From positions 1 to 64,000 of the forward strand of contig JAIXRW010000042.1 in NCBI GenBank assembly GCA_027484985.1: DNA of 64,000 nucleotides. The letters are read 5' to 3'. Each line of letters opens with the position of its first letter. The stretch's first letter is position 1. Below are positions 1 through 8,992 of this stretch, one piece after another. Source of the stretch: Rhodobacter sp. (GTDB taxonomy: Bacteria > Pseudomonadota > Alphaproteobacteria > Rhodobacterales > Rhodobacteraceae). The notes below the pieces were generated by a model. The model saw only the letters and a program-made list of their open reading frames with translations, was not told the DNA's origin and searched no databases. The translations under genes and the position numbers were made by a program.

Positions 1-384
1 CTCGCCACGATCGTCGCCAACATCCTGCGCGGCAAGAACAAGCCGACCTTCACCCCCCACATGGACATGGGTGACAATGTCATCGTCATCAACGCCGACA
101 AGGTGCAGATGACCGGCAACAAGCGCGACGACAAGCGTTACTACTGGCACACCGGCCACCCGGGCGGGATCAAGTTCCGCACCGCGCGTCAGGTGCTGGA
201 AGGCGCCCACCCCGAGCGCGTCGTGACCAAGGCCGTCGAGCGGATGATCACCCGCAACAGCCTCGGCCGCCAGCAGATGACCAACCTGCGCGTCTATGCA
301 GGTGCGGCCCATCCGCACGAAGCCCAGCAGCCCACCGTTCTCGACCTGCGCGTCCTGAACCCGAAGAACACGCGGAGCGCCTGA
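1..384 (+). CDS. rplM: 50S ribosomal protein L13 (5' partial)
   Basis: Structural protein of the large ribosomal subunit and an early assembly protein near 23S rRNA. The open frame runs from base 1 (Leu-Ala-Thr-Ile-Val) with no start in the window, leaving 127 codons of a protein usually about 150 residues long, so roughly 25 N-terminal residues lie upstream. The conserved block [20 protein letters not shown] and the following R-x(3)-GMLP-like helical region, here changed to [16 protein letters not shown], fit L13. The stop is followed after 2 bases by rpsI, the usual rplM-rpsI operon. Assignment is firm; only the start is missing. Confidence 0.97.
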   Translation, partial: LATIVANILRGKNKPTFTPHMDMGDNVIVINADKVQMTGNKRDDKRYYWHTGHPGGIKFRTARQVLEGAHPERVVTKAVERMITRNSLGRQQMTNLRVYAGAAHPHEAQQPTVLDLRVLNPKNTRSA

Positions 385-386
385 TC

Positions 387-881
387 ATGGCTGACATCAA
401 GTCTCTCGACGATCTGAAATCGGCTGTCGCCGGTTCCGCCGCCGCCCCCGCCGCGACCGAGGCCGCAGCCCCCAAGGCCCCGCAGCGCGACAAGCTTGGC
501 CGTTCCTACGCGACCGGCAAGCGCAAGGACGCGGTCGCCCGCGTCTGGGTCAAGCCCGGTTCGGGCAAGGTCGTGGTGAACGGCAAGGAAATGGCCGTCT
601 ATTTCGCCCGCCCCGTTTTGCAGATGATCCTCAAGCAGCCCTTCACCATCGCCAATGTGGAAGGCCAGTTCGACGTGTTCGCAACGGTCGCCGGTGGTGG
701 CCTGTCGGGTCAGGCCGGTGCGGTCAAGCACGGCATCTCCAAGGCGCTGCAACTCTACGAACCCAGCCTGCGCCCCGCGCTCAAGGCAGCGGGCTTCCTG
801 ACCCGTGACAGCCGCGTGGTGGAACGCAAGAAATACGGCAAGGCCAAGGCCCGCCGCTCGTTCCAGTTCTCCAAGCGCTGA
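387..881 (+). CDS. rpsI: 30S ribosomal protein S9
   Basis: Small-subunit protein whose basic C-terminal tail reaches the P-site tRNA. The 164 residues consist of an Ala/Pro-rich N-terminal extension of about 30 residues, common in alphaproteobacteria, followed by the S9 core ([20 protein letters not shown], then [19 protein letters not shown]) and the invariant ending [16 protein letters not shown]. It starts 2 bases after the rplM stop and is followed by a strong intrinsic terminator, so the rplM-rpsI operon ends here. Confidence 0.98.
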   Translation: MADIKSLDDLKSAVAGSAAAPAATEAAAPKAPQRDKLGRSYATGKRKDAVARVWVKPGSGKVVVNGKEMAVYFARPVLQMILKQPFTIANVEGQFDVFATVAGGGLSGQAGAVKHGISKALQLYEPSLRPALKAAGFLTRDSRVVERKKYGKAKARRSFQFSKR

Positions 882-908
882 TCGTCAGCCGCATCCGGAA
901 CAGACCAG

Positions 909-936
909 AAAGCGCAGCCTTGGCTGCGCTTTTTCG
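909..936 (+). terminator. Rho-independent terminator of rplM-rpsI
   Basis: An inverted repeat AAAGCGCAG / CTGCGCTTT with a short CCTTGG loop runs directly into a T-run, 28 bases after the rpsI stop. The geometry is that of a classical intrinsic terminator. Confidence 0.9.
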
Positions 937-984
937 TATCAGGGCCCGCCCTCGGCCCCGCGCAAGACAGGCTTTGGGCTGGCC

Positions 985-1657
985 CAAGACCCGCAGGCCA
1001 GATTTCGGCTGGCTTCGCGCCATCGCCGCGCCTGCGGTGATCCTGTTCCCTGCCGGTTTGCCCCGTTCGGCGGCGGTTCCATCGGGACCGATGTGATCTT
1101 CGTCCTCTCGGGCTACCCGATCAGCGCCACCCGGCTGGCCGCGATCCAATCGGCCCGCTTGCGCGAACGCCGCACAAGGCGTCTTTTGCCCGCGATGGCC
1201 GTGATTGTGGCAGTCTGCCTGCCCCATGCCTTGGCGTGGATGACCCCGCCCCGGCTTGCCGATGTTTCGTCCGGCCCTTTCACCGTCCGGCGGTCGCTGT
1301 CCAGCTAACACTTGTCCGGCAAGACCGGCAATTTCGCCTTCTATGCCCGTCGGCCGCCGTTTCTGCGCAATCGCAGCCTTGGCACCGAAAAGCAGCGTGA
1401 CCCGCTGTTTCGCTTTTCTTCGGGCGCTTGGGCGCGTGCCGACGGGCAAGCAGGCCGCGATCCTTGGCCTGGCCACCTTTGATTACGCCCGCAGCATCGG
1501 GGTCACGTCCGTGGTCCTGACCGCCCGTTATCCGGCCTGTCGGCACGGCACCAGATTCCACCATGCCAAAGACGGGGTCACGGCGGATGCCCCCGCTTGG
1601 GCCGTTACCGCCGACCACACCCCCAGCATCGCGCGTGCCCGCCGTCTTGCCCCCTGA
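985..1657 (+). pseudogene. Decayed acyltransferase-3 / SGNH (OafA-type) gene
   Basis: Three pieces of an OafA-like membrane O-acyltransferase follow each other in family order but in different frames. At 1001 (frame 2) a start like DGLRAIAxxxVxLFHAG is readable as DFGWLRAIAAPAVILFPAG, with Pro where the family has its catalytic His. At about 1063-1300 (frame 1) comes FGGGSIGTDVIFVLSGYPI and RERRTRRLLPAMAVIV, matching the second conserved block. At about 1480-1600 (frame 2) comes GVTSVVLTARYPACRHGTRF, like the VVLxARWPxYxxGTRF strand of the C-terminal SGNH domain. About 1 kb of middle sequence is gone. Such enzymes acylate surface glycans, which fits the glycan genes that follow. The relic is seen in the sequence; its exact ends are approximate. 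Confidence 0.75.
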
Positions 1658-1734
1658 CACCGCCGCTTGTCCCGGCGCGCTTCGCGATGGGCCATGAACC
1701 CGCCCCGCCCGACCGCCCCAATTGACGATTTGAC

Positions 1735-1763
1735 TTGACGCAAGCGCCCCGGCCCAGTCGAGT
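1735..1763 (+). promoter_or_regulatory. Possible sigma-70-type promoter of the methyltransferase gene
   Basis: TTGACG at 1735-1740 is followed after 17 bases by TCGAGT, a good -35 with a poor -10, about 37 bases ahead of the ATG at 1801. It is the best match in the gap but remains weak. Confidence 0.3.
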
Positions 1764-1800
1764 ATGTCAGGAAATTCCGTGAAAAGATGTAGCAAGTCCC

Positions 1801-2577
1801 ATGCGCTTCAGAACCCTGCCTTACCGTATCCTGTCCAGATTGCGACGCAGCGATGTTTTCCCCGGCTTCAACGAAAGCTTCTTTACCGGCCCCAGCATAA
1901 CCGACCACCTGCGCGACACTTATGGATATGAGGGCGATCTGGCGCAGATATTCGCGCAAGGATCGCCGCAACTGATCCACAAATGGCACCATTACCTGCC
2001 AATCTACGACCGCTATTTTTCACCGTGGCGCAACCGCCCGCTGCGGTTTCTGGAAATCGGTGTGTCGCAGGGCGGATCGCTTAGCATGTGGCGGCGCTAT
2101 TTCGGGCCGCAGGCCACCATTTTCGGCATCGATATCGACCCCGCCTGCGCCGCCTATGACGGAATCGCCGGTCAGGTGCGCATCGGCTCGCAGGCCGATC
2201 CGGCCTTTCTGGCCGCCGTGGTGGCCGAAATGGGCGGCATCGACATCGTGCTCGATGATGGCAGCCACCGGATGGACCATATTCGCGCCAGCTTTCGCAC
2301 GCTTTTTCCGCAGGTCCAGCCCGGCGGGCTTTACTTCGTCGAAGACCTGCACACCGCCTATCTGCCTACCTATGGCGGCGGCTATCGCGCCTCGGCGAAT
2401 TTCTTCAACTTCGCCCGTGACATGGTCGATGACATGCACCGCTGGTATCACCGCAAATCCAGCACGACGGCCGATCTGGGCACCATGTGCACCGGCATCC
2501 ACATCCATGATTCGATCTGCGTCTTTGACCGCAATCCGACGCTTCCGCCGGTGCAATCGCGGGTTCAGGCCACCTGA
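1801..2577 (+). CDS. Class I SAM-dependent methyltransferase, probably glycan-associated
   Basis: The 258 residues carry a Rossmann-fold methyltransferase. Motif I reads FLEIGVSQGGSLSMW (about residues 83-97), the acidic end of strand 2 is GIDID (109-113), and a DIVLDDGSHRMDH motif (148-160) resembles the Asp/His metal or substrate site of the MycE/CmcI/TylF-like O-methyltransferases. The late PGGLYFVEDLHTAY and the Tyr/His-rich end are typical of polysaccharide methyltransferases in this order. The N-terminal 80 residues have no recognised domain. It lies just after an acyltransferase relic and 2 kb before an RgpF-like gene, so a role in decorating a surface glycan is likely; the acceptor is unknown. 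The last 13 bases overlap the 3' end of the opposite gene. Confidence 0.78.
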   Translation: MRFRTLPYRILSRLRRSDVFPGFNESFFTGPSITDHLRDTYGYEGDLAQIFAQGSPQLIHKWHHYLPIYDRYFSPWRNRPLRFLEIGVSQGGSLSMWRRYFGPQATIFGIDIDPACAAYDGIAGQVRIGSQADPAFLAAVVAEMGGIDIVLDDGSHRMDHIRASFRTLFPQVQPGGLYFVEDLHTAYLPTYGGGYRASANFFNFARDMVDDMHRWYHRKSSTTADLGTMCTGIHIHDSICVFDRNPTLPPVQSRVQAT

Positions 2578-3743
2578 CCCGCCGCCCAGCCCGATGACCA
2601 CGCCCACTGGAAGTTATAGCCCCCCAGCCAGCCCGTTACATCGACCACCTCGCCCACGAAGTATAGCCCCGGCACGCCGCGCGCCTGCATCGTGCGCCCG
2701 TCCAGCGCGTCGGTATCCACGCCGCCCACCGTCACCTCGGCGGTGCGATAGCCTTCCGATCCCACCGGTACCAGCCGCCAGCCCGTGACCATCTCCGCCA
2801 CCCGCTCAAGCGTTGCGCGCCCCATCTCGGCCATCGGTCCCGTCACGCCTGCCGACGCCTCGACATGGCGCGCCAGCTTTTCGGGCATGATCCGCGCCAG
2901 CGCCGTCCGCAGCATGGCCCGCCCCGCCGCCTGTTTTTCCGCCCGCAGCCAGCCTGCCACATCCTGACCCGGCGCAAGGTTCAGCCGGATCGCCTCGCCC
3001 TCGCGCCAATAGCTTGACACCTGCAACACCGCCGGCCCCGACAATCCGCGATGGGTGAACAGCACCGCCTCGTCAAAGCCCGCCTTGCCACATTCCACCC
3101 GCGCAGGCGCGGCCACGCCAGCCAGCGGCACCATCCAGTCCAGTTCCTGCGCGGCGAATGTCAGCGGCACCAGCCCCGGCCGCGTCTCGACCAGCGGCAA
3201 ACCGAAGCTTTCGGCCAGCCGGTAGCCATAGCCCGTCGCCCCCATCTTGGGAATCGACTTGCCCCCCGTGGCCACAATCACCGACTGCGCCGCCACCACC
3301 CCACGCGCGGTCTCGACCGCAAAGCCATCGGTCCCGCGCCGCACCTCGCCCAAGGCGCAGCCCAGCCACAATTCGCCCCCCGCCGCCGCAAGATCGCGCA
3401 GCAGCATCTGCACGATCTGCATCGCCGATCCGTCACAGAACAACTGCCCCAGCGTTTTTTCGTGCCAGCTGATTCCCGCCGCATCGACCCGCGCGATGAA
3501 ATCGCGCGCCGAATAGCGTTTCAGCGCTGAAACGGCAAAACGCGGATTGCGGCTGATGAACCGCTCGGGCGTCACGCCAAGATTGGTAAAGTTGCACCGC
3601 CCCCCGCCCGAGATGCGGATCTTCTCGCCCGCAGCCTTGGCATGATCGACCACCAGCACCCGCCGCCCGCGCCGCGCCGCCTCGATCGCGGCGAAAAGCC
3701 CCGCCGCACCCGCCCCCAGAACAATGACATCGACCCCATGCAT
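2565..3743 (-). CDS. BaiN/YhiN (HI0933) family FAD-dependent oxidoreductase
   Basis: Flavoprotein of the HI0933/BaiN family: the start MHGVDVIVLGAGAAG gives the ADP-binding GxGxxG motif, followed by the family-specific GEKIRISGGGRCNFTNL block, ATGGKSIPKMGATGYGY in the middle, and a C-terminal VGEVVDVTGWLGGYNFQWAWSSG that closes the FAD site. The physiological substrate is not established for most members; a few act on bile acids, so the gene name is not transferred. The ATG at 3743 begins the motif directly; an in-frame start 12 codons upstream adds only unconserved residues. Length (392 residues) is normal. Confidence 0.88.
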   Translation of the reverse strand: MHGVDVIVLGAGAAGLFAAIEAARRGRRVLVVDHAKAAGEKIRISGGGRCNFTNLGVTPERFISRNPRFAVSALKRYSARDFIARVDAAGISWHEKTLGQLFCDGSAMQIVQMLLRDLAAAGGELWLGCALGEVRRGTDGFAVETARGVVAAQSVIVATGGKSIPKMGATGYGYRLAESFGLPLVETRPGLVPLTFAAQELDWMVPLAGVAAPARVECGKAGFDEAVLFTHRGLSGPAVLQVSSYWREGEAIRLNLAPGQDVAGWLRAEKQAAGRAMLRTALARIMPEKLARHVEASAGVTGPMAEMGRATLERVAEMVTGWRLVPVGSEGYRTAEVTVGGVDTDALDGRTMQARGVPGLYFVGEVVDVTGWLGGYNFQWAWSSGWAAGQVA

Positions 3744-3806
3744 GACCCCAGACCTAGCCCCGCCGCCAAGCCATGGCAATCACCGCTTTTTTTCGCCAAA
3801 TCCCCC

Positions 3807-3835
3807 TTGCAGCCCCCCGCACCCTTCGCTAAACA
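3807..3835 (+). promoter_or_regulatory. Candidate promoter of tRNA-Gln
   Basis: TTGCAG (3807-3812), 17 bases, then TAAACA (3830-3835), ending 12 bases before the mature tRNA. Spacing and position fit a vegetative promoter. Confidence 0.55.
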
Positions 3836-3847
3836 CCCGCTCACGGT

Positions 3848-3922
<75 letters not shown>

Positions 3923-4017
3923 AGTTTTCCCTTTTACAAACCGCGAATGATCCGGCCGCGCCACGCGGCGGTTTGGGTGCGTTTGCATGATACGCCATGC
4001 AGATGGCACGGCCCTAT

Positions 4018-5163
4018 TCAGCGCCGTGCCCGTTCCCGTTCCTGACGCTTCACCAGTTGCGGCGAAAAGGCAAAAGTCATGTCCGCTGACGGGCAGATGA
4101 CCACCCGATCCCCGCGCGCAATGGCCAAAGCGCCGAACAGGCGTTCGATGGCATGCAGCACCGTCCCGTCCGACGGCAGGGGTTCGCGCGCCACCGTTTC
4201 CCAAGGCAGATCAAGCGCCTCGAAAGCCCGCAGATAATCGGGCGTCGCCCAGAACATCGTGCCAGGCGAAAACACGAACCGGTCCGGCAACTGTCCCTTG
4301 TGCAAAAGCGGAAACATCCCCTCGGCCAGCGCACGCGTCTGGCCCCAGCCGAAATTCTGTGCCACCTGCGGCAGATACAGGCTCGGCCCCGGCGCGGCCA
4401 TGGCCAGATCGGCAAGGATATCGTCAATCGAAGCCTGCCCCTTGGCTGCGTTTCCGATCAGCGCCGACAGCAAAAACCCCGACCAATGCGGCACGAAATA
4501 GCGCCGCACGCGGCCCGACGGACGTTTGACATGGACATGGCCGATCAGGTCATGCCCCGCGGCCCGCATCCTTGGCAGCATGTCCAGAAAAGGCACGACA
4601 TCACGCCCGACATTGCCACAGGCGAAAAACTCGACCCCGCCAGAATATCCGTCAAAGGCCTGCAAAACTGCCGCGCGGTTGGCCTCGGGTCCGGTCAGAT
4701 ACAGCCGGGGTTTTGCCCTGTTCACTTCAAGCGCCGCGCGGATTTGCGGCAAACCGTCAAGGAAATAGGCATGCACATGAAGCCCGGCCGAAACCGGGCG
4801 CAGCGGCGCTGCCCCCCCGCAGGGCCTCAGCACGGGCAGAATTGCCTCGGCCAGCGCCGTCCCTTCGGCCAGCATCAGATCGGGATAACGCGGCCACCTG
4901 TCCTGCGGCAGCAGATAGGGATGAAACCCCGCAATGGTGCTACCCACATCCTGACCGGTCGCATAGCGCCCGACCTGACGGCGCACCCAATATCGCCGCG
5001 CACTGGGTAGCAGCGCCTGAAACGGCGGCGCGACGATAAGCGCATCATAAAGCGCCAGCGCCCTCGCCTGCCCGACCATCCGGCACACCGGCCCCCGCAG
5101 ACCATCGGGCAAGGCCAAAATCAGCCGCAAAATTTGGTCCGAAAGAACGAACTTTGAATGCAT
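4018..5163 (-). CDS. Rhamnan synthesis protein F (RgpF)-like protein
   Basis: The 381 residues contain the RgpF-type domain (PF05045 family): GLHVHAYFLDGLPQIRAAL in the middle, GNVGRDVVPFLDMLP about 60 residues on, then HDLIGHVHVKRPSGRV and a conserved SPGTMFWATPDYLRAF near the end. RgpF-type proteins act in cell-wall rhamnan and O-antigen assembly in the cytoplasm, and many are probably glycosyltransferases. The N-terminal 120 residues are less typical. Together with the neighbouring methyltransferase and the two GT25 genes this suggests a scattered surface-polysaccharide set, though none share an operon. The family is fairly certain; the sugar is unknown. Confidence 0.8.
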   Translation of the reverse strand: MHSKFVLSDQILRLILALPDGLRGPVCRMVGQARALALYDALIVAPPFQALLPSARRYWVRRQVGRYATGQDVGSTIAGFHPYLLPQDRWPRYPDLMLAEGTALAEAILPVLRPCGGAAPLRPVSAGLHVHAYFLDGLPQIRAALEVNRAKPRLYLTGPEANRAAVLQAFDGYSGGVEFFACGNVGRDVVPFLDMLPRMRAAGHDLIGHVHVKRPSGRVRRYFVPHWSGFLLSALIGNAAKGQASIDDILADLAMAAPGPSLYLPQVAQNFGWGQTRALAEGMFPLLHKGQLPDRFVFSPGTMFWATPDYLRAFEALDLPWETVAREPLPSDGTVLHAIERLFGALAIARGDRVVICPSADMTFAFSPQLVKRQERERARR

Positions 5164-5482
5164 TCACTGGTTACTCATTCAATTCAGACCTGAAAACTGA
5201 ACCGGCCGCGTCACCGCAATATGACCGCCGCCGCCGATATGCTAGGTTGCTCGTCATTCTTCAAAAGCTGTCGCTGTCTTTCCGATGGCTTGCAAGCGTT
5301 TTGCGCCCGGCCGCCGCGCAATGCACCACCCTAACCCCAAATCGGCTGCAATCCCCCCTGTTTGCCCGCGATCTGTTATCCGAAAGCAGGGCAATTCCCC
5401 ACCCTCTGGCAACGGCACGCATATCGTCTATCTTCGCCTGCGCGGGGCGTGACATTAACGATTCTCAGTTTGGGGTCTATCC
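5164..5482. other. Divergent intergenic region before the RTX gene
   Basis: 319 bases between the start of the RgpF-like gene and the start of the RTX gene, so it should hold two divergent promoters. No convincing ORF, -35/-10 pair or strong hairpin was found. It is richer in A+T near 5164-5210 (TTACTCATTCAATTCAGACC) than the surrounding DNA. Confidence 0.5.
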
Positions 5483-8167
5483 ATGGCGATCATTTACGGA
5501 ACCAGTCTTGACGACAAGATGGACGACCGCATCTACGGCAGCCCCGACAATGATACCATTTTCCTGCTGGAAGGCAGCGACTGGGTTGACGCATCGACCG
5601 GCAGCGATGTGATCTTTGGCGGCAGCGGCTTTGACGTGGCGATGTACATCCCGCTGCAATCGGGCGTCATTATCAACCACACCGCGCAAAACTTCACCGT
5701 CAACGGAACCGAGGTTCTGGCCTATACCGTCTTCAAATCGCCCGGATCGATCGACACCCTCAACAGCATCGAAGCCGTTCACGGTACCGCTTTTGCCGAT
5801 CACATCTTCTTCACCGGCACCGGTTATTTCTTTGGCGAAGCGGGCGATGACGTCCTGACCACCATCCGCGAAACCGGCGTGACCGATGGCACCACCATCC
5901 TGCCGGGCAACGGCAACGACACGGTCAACGGAACGCTGGGCGATGTGGTCAGCTATGGCGATACCCGCTACGGCTTTGAACAGGATCTGATCGGCAAGGG
6001 CATCACCCTTGTCTTTACCGATGCCACCGCCGCCACGGTCTTTGACCGCGACGGCTCGGTTGACAAGATCACCAATGTCACGGCCTTCGACGGGTCGCTC
6101 AACAACGATGTCATGGTGGGCGACAGCGCGGCCGTGCACTTTCACGGCGATTCCGGCGATGATTACCTCAAGGGCGGGGCCGCGGCCGATACGCTCTCGG
6201 GCGGTCAGGGCGAAGACCGTCTCGATGGCGGCGAAGGCGATGACGATCTGCTTGCCGACGACGGCAATGACCGGCTCTGGGGCCGGTCCGGCGATGACTA
6301 TCTTCAGGCAGGCACGGGCAATGACACGCTTTACGGCGGCTCGGGCAATGACACCTATGTCACCGACGGGGCCGATGTCCTGTCCGAAAACGCCTCGGAA
6401 GGGATCGATCATGTCCAAGCCTATGGCAGCTACACGCTGGGCGCCAATTTCGAGCTTTTGACCCTGATCGGCAACACGGCCGCCAACGGCACGGGCAACG
6501 CGCTTGACAACACCCTTGTCGGCAATTCCGCCGCCAATGGCCTGACCGGTCTGGGCGGCAATGACACGCTCAACGGCGATACCGGCAGCGATACGCTGGC
6601 GGGCGGCAGCGGCAACGACCTGTATTTCACCGATGGCGGTGACACGATCACCGAACTGGCCGGCGAAGGCACCGAAACCGTTCTGGCCTCGGCCAGCTAT
6701 ACGCTTGCGGCCAATCTCGAACATCTCACCCTGATCACCCTGGCCGAGATCAACGGCACCGGCAACGCGCTTGACAACAGCCTTGTCGGCAACGGCTCGG
6801 CCAACCGCCTGTCGGGCCTTGATGGCCATGACACGCTCAACGGCGATACCGGCACCGACACGCTGGTCGGCGGGGCGGGCAATGACCTTTATTTCACCGA
6901 TGGCGATGACACGATCACCGAAAACGCACTTGAAGGCAGCGACACGGTGCAATCCACCGTCAGCCTGACCCTTGGCGCCAATCTGGAAGACCTTGTCCTG
7001 ACCGGCGGCGCCGCAACCAATGCAACCGGCAATGACCTTGCCAACCGCCTGACCGGCAACAGTGCCGCCAACACACTGAATGGGGCGGCAGGCGCCGATA
7101 CGCTGGCAGGCGCGGGCGGCGATGACACCTATATCACCGACGGCGCCGACACGATCACCGAAAACAACGCAAGCGGCACCGATACCGTCCGCGCCTCGGC
7201 CAGCCACAGTTTGGGCGCCAATCTCGAAAACCTTATCCTGACCGGATCTTCGGCCATCAACGGCACAGGCAATTCCCTTGCCAACCGCATCACCGGCAAT
7301 GACGGCGCCAATATCCTTGACGGGGGCGCAGGCAACGACATCCTGATCGGCGGGGCAGGCAATGACACCTATATCACCGATGGCGGCGACACCCTGACCG
7401 AGGCCGCGAATGCAGGCACCGATACCGTGCGCTCGGGTCTGACCCATACGCTGGGCGCCAATCTCGAAAACCTTGTCCTGACGGGGTCAGCCGCCATCAA
7501 CGGCACGGGCAACCTGCTGGGCAACCAGATCACCGGCAATGACGCCGCCAACACCCTGAACGGCGCCACCGGAACCGATACCCTGATCGGCGGCGCGGGC
7601 AATGACACCTTCATCACCGACGGGTCCGACACCCTTGTGGAAGAGGCGACCGGCGGGATCGACAGCGTCCGTTCCTCGGCCACGCACAGCCTTTCGGCCA
7701 ATATCGAAAACCTCACCCTGACAGGCGCCGCCGCCATCAATGCCACCGGCAATGCGCTTGCCAACAGCCTTGTCGGCAACGCGGCCGCAAATACCCTGAC
7801 CGGCGGCGGCGGCAAGGATATGCTGACCGGCGGCCTTGGCGCCGACAGCTTTGCTTTCACCGCCTTCACCGATTCGACCGCCACCCTTGCCGGCAGCGAC
7901 ATCATCACCGATTTCGTCGCCGGACAGGACAAGATCGACCTGCGCGCCCTTGATGCCAACCTGTCCACCGCCGCCACGAATGATGCCTTTCTTTGGGCAG
8001 GAACCGGCGCCTTCGGCACCACGGCCGACGGTCAGGTCCGCTACAGCCAGGATGCCGCAAACAACCGGACGCTGGTCTATCTCGACAATGACCGCGATAC
8101 CGACCCCGAGATGGTGATTATCCTGACCGGCCTTCATACCCTCGGCCAGACGGATTTCCTGCTGTAA
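5483..8167 (+). CDS. RTX-type calcium-binding secreted protein with six long tandem repeats
   Basis: 894-residue acidic protein, probably exported by a type I system, since it has no N-terminal signal peptide and ends in a serralysin-like module ([15 protein letters not shown] then [19 protein letters not shown]) with a hydrophobic FLL terminus. Residues 1-225 are non-repetitive. Residues 227-290 hold a block of GGxGxDxxx Ca-binding nonapeptides. From 292 to about 790 come six tandem units starting Y-[VFI]-T-D-G at residues 292, 381, 470, 550, 630 and 710; each has a β-rich LGANxExLxLTG stretch, a GTGNxLxNxLxGN stretch and two or three RTX nonapeptides. No enzymatic domain is recognised, and no T1SS genes are nearby. 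A surface, matrix or adhesive role is inferred. Confidence 0.88.
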   Translation: MAIIYGTSLDDKMDDRIYGSPDNDTIFLLEGSDWVDASTGSDVIFGGSGFDVAMYIPLQSGVIINHTAQNFTVNGTEVLAYTVFKSPGSIDTLNSIEAVHGTAFADHIFFTGTGYFFGEAGDDVLTTIRETGVTDGTTILPGNGNDTVNGTLGDVVSYGDTRYGFEQDLIGKGITLVFTDATAATVFDRDGSVDKITNVTAFDGSLNNDVMVGDSAAVHFHGDSGDDYLKGGAAADTLSGGQGEDRLDGGEGDDDLLADDGNDRLWGRSGDDYLQAGTGNDTLYGGSGNDTYVTDGADVLSENASEGIDHVQAYGSYTLGANFELLTLIGNTAANGTGNALDNTLVGNSAANGLTGLGGNDTLNGDTGSDTLAGGSGNDLYFTDGGDTITELAGEGTETVLASASYTLAANLEHLTLITLAEINGTGNALDNSLVGNGSANRLSGLDGHDTLNGDTGTDTLVGGAGNDLYFTDGDDTITENALEGSDTVQSTVSLTLGANLEDLVLTGGAATNATGNDLANRLTGNSAANTLNGAAGADTLAGAGGDDTYITDGADTITENNASGTDTVRASASHSLGANLENLILTGSSAINGTGNSLANRITGNDGANILDGGAGNDILIGGAGNDTYITDGGDTLTEAANAGTDTVRSGLTHTLGANLENLVLTGSAAINGTGNLLGNQITGNDAANTLNGATGTDTLIGGAGNDTFITDGSDTLVEEATGGIDSVRSSATHSLSANIENLTLTGAAAINATGNALANSLVGNAAANTLTGGGGKDMLTGGLGADSFAFTAFTDSTATLAGSDIITDFVAGQDKIDLRALDANLSTAATNDAFLWAGTGAFGTTADGQVRYSQDAANNRTLVYLDNDRDTDPEMVIILTGLHTLGQTDFLL
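6356..7849 (+). repeat. Six in-frame tandem repeats inside the RTX gene (2 x 267 bp, 4 x 240 bp)
   Basis: Units begin at 6356, 6623, 6890, 7130, 7370 and 7610. The first two are 267 bp and the rest 240 bp; the 27-bp difference equals one RTX nonapeptide codon set (an extra [13 protein letters not shown] motif in the first two). The phase is kept throughout. Confidence 0.9.
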
Positions 8168-8190
8168 TCCGCTCGCGGCCAGTCCGGGCA

Positions 8191-8210
8191 GGGCGGGGCC
8201 ATCCCCGCCC
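8191..8210. terminator. GC-rich hairpin after the RTX gene
   Basis: GGGCGGGG-CCAT-CCCCGCCC, 23 bases after the stop. There is no T-run, so it may act as an RNA 3' end or pause structure rather than a classical terminator. Confidence 0.45.
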
Positions 8211-8281
8211 GCCCCCATTGCGCTTTCCCCGCGCCGCAAGACCCGCTATCTGTTGCGCCTTCGCAGCTTCCGGGGCAGAAC

Positions 8282-8827
8282 ATGGCGCAAAACGCCACCG
8301 TGTACAAAGTTGAGCTTTCGGTCGCAGATATGGACCGCCACTATTACGAAACCCACAAACTCACCGTTGCCCGCCACCCGTCGGAAACCGACGAACGCCT
8401 GATGGTCCGCATCCTTGCCTTTGCGCTGAACGCCCATGAAAACCTGACCATGGCCAAGGGCATCGCCGCCGATGACGAACCCGACATCTGGCAAAAAAGC
8501 CTGAGTGGCGAACTGAACCTGTGGGTCTCGCTTGGCCTGCCGGGCGAAAAGGCGGTGCGCCAGTCCTGCGCGCGGGCCGAACGGGTGATCCTCTATCCCT
8601 ATGGCGGCCGTGTCGCGGAACTGTGGTGGGAAAAAATCCGCCGCAGCACCCTGCGCTTTGACAACCTCGATGTGGTCGCACTGTCCGAACAGGACAGCGC
8701 CGCCTTAGGCAGGCTCGCCAGCCGCACGATGCGGCTTCAGGTCAATATCCAGGACGGCGACGTGATGGTCAGCACCGGCGATGCCATCATCCACCTCACC
8801 CCGCTGCATTGGAAAACCGCCGCCTGA
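8282..8827 (+). CDS. YaeQ family protein
   Basis: 181 residues matching YaeQ along the whole length: MAQNATVYKVELSVADMDRHYY at the start, then RHPSETDERLMVRILAFALNA, a central DEPDIWQKSLSGELNLWVSLG, and ERVILYPYGGRVAELWWEK. YaeQ has a restriction-endonuclease-like (PD-(D/E)xK) fold, with a DEPDxW and an E-x-x-x-W-x-x-x-G spacing that keep the acidic residues here, but no activity is established. It is a single gene, 114 bases after the RTX stop, and looks like ordinary core content. Confidence 0.9.
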   Translation: MAQNATVYKVELSVADMDRHYYETHKLTVARHPSETDERLMVRILAFALNAHENLTMAKGIAADDEPDIWQKSLSGELNLWVSLGLPGEKAVRQSCARAERVILYPYGGRVAELWWEKIRRSTLRFDNLDVVALSEQDSAALGRLASRTMRLQVNIQDGDVMVSTGDAIIHLTPLHWKTAA

Positions 8828-8992
8828 CATGCCTTGCCCCATCCCGCAGGGGCGGGGGCTGCGCAGGGTTTGGTTGCGGCACGGTCCCGCGGATCGGTCC
8901 GCCAGAAAAACCTGTCGGGCGCCAGCCATTGACCTTGCCTGACCGAAGTTATGCCTTAGGCCAATTCAACAAAGCACCGAGACTCCCGTTCC

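Noticed and set aside
5477-7447. A 656-residue open frame antisense to the RTX gene
   Set aside because: It mirrors the low-complexity, repeat-coded RTX sequence; the stop-free frame is a by-product of GC-rich repeats. No own start site or conserved motif was seen.
6356-7849. Tandem repeats that could resemble a CRISPR-like array
   Set aside because: Units are 240-267 bp, in frame and coding, with no short identical repeats or unique spacers.
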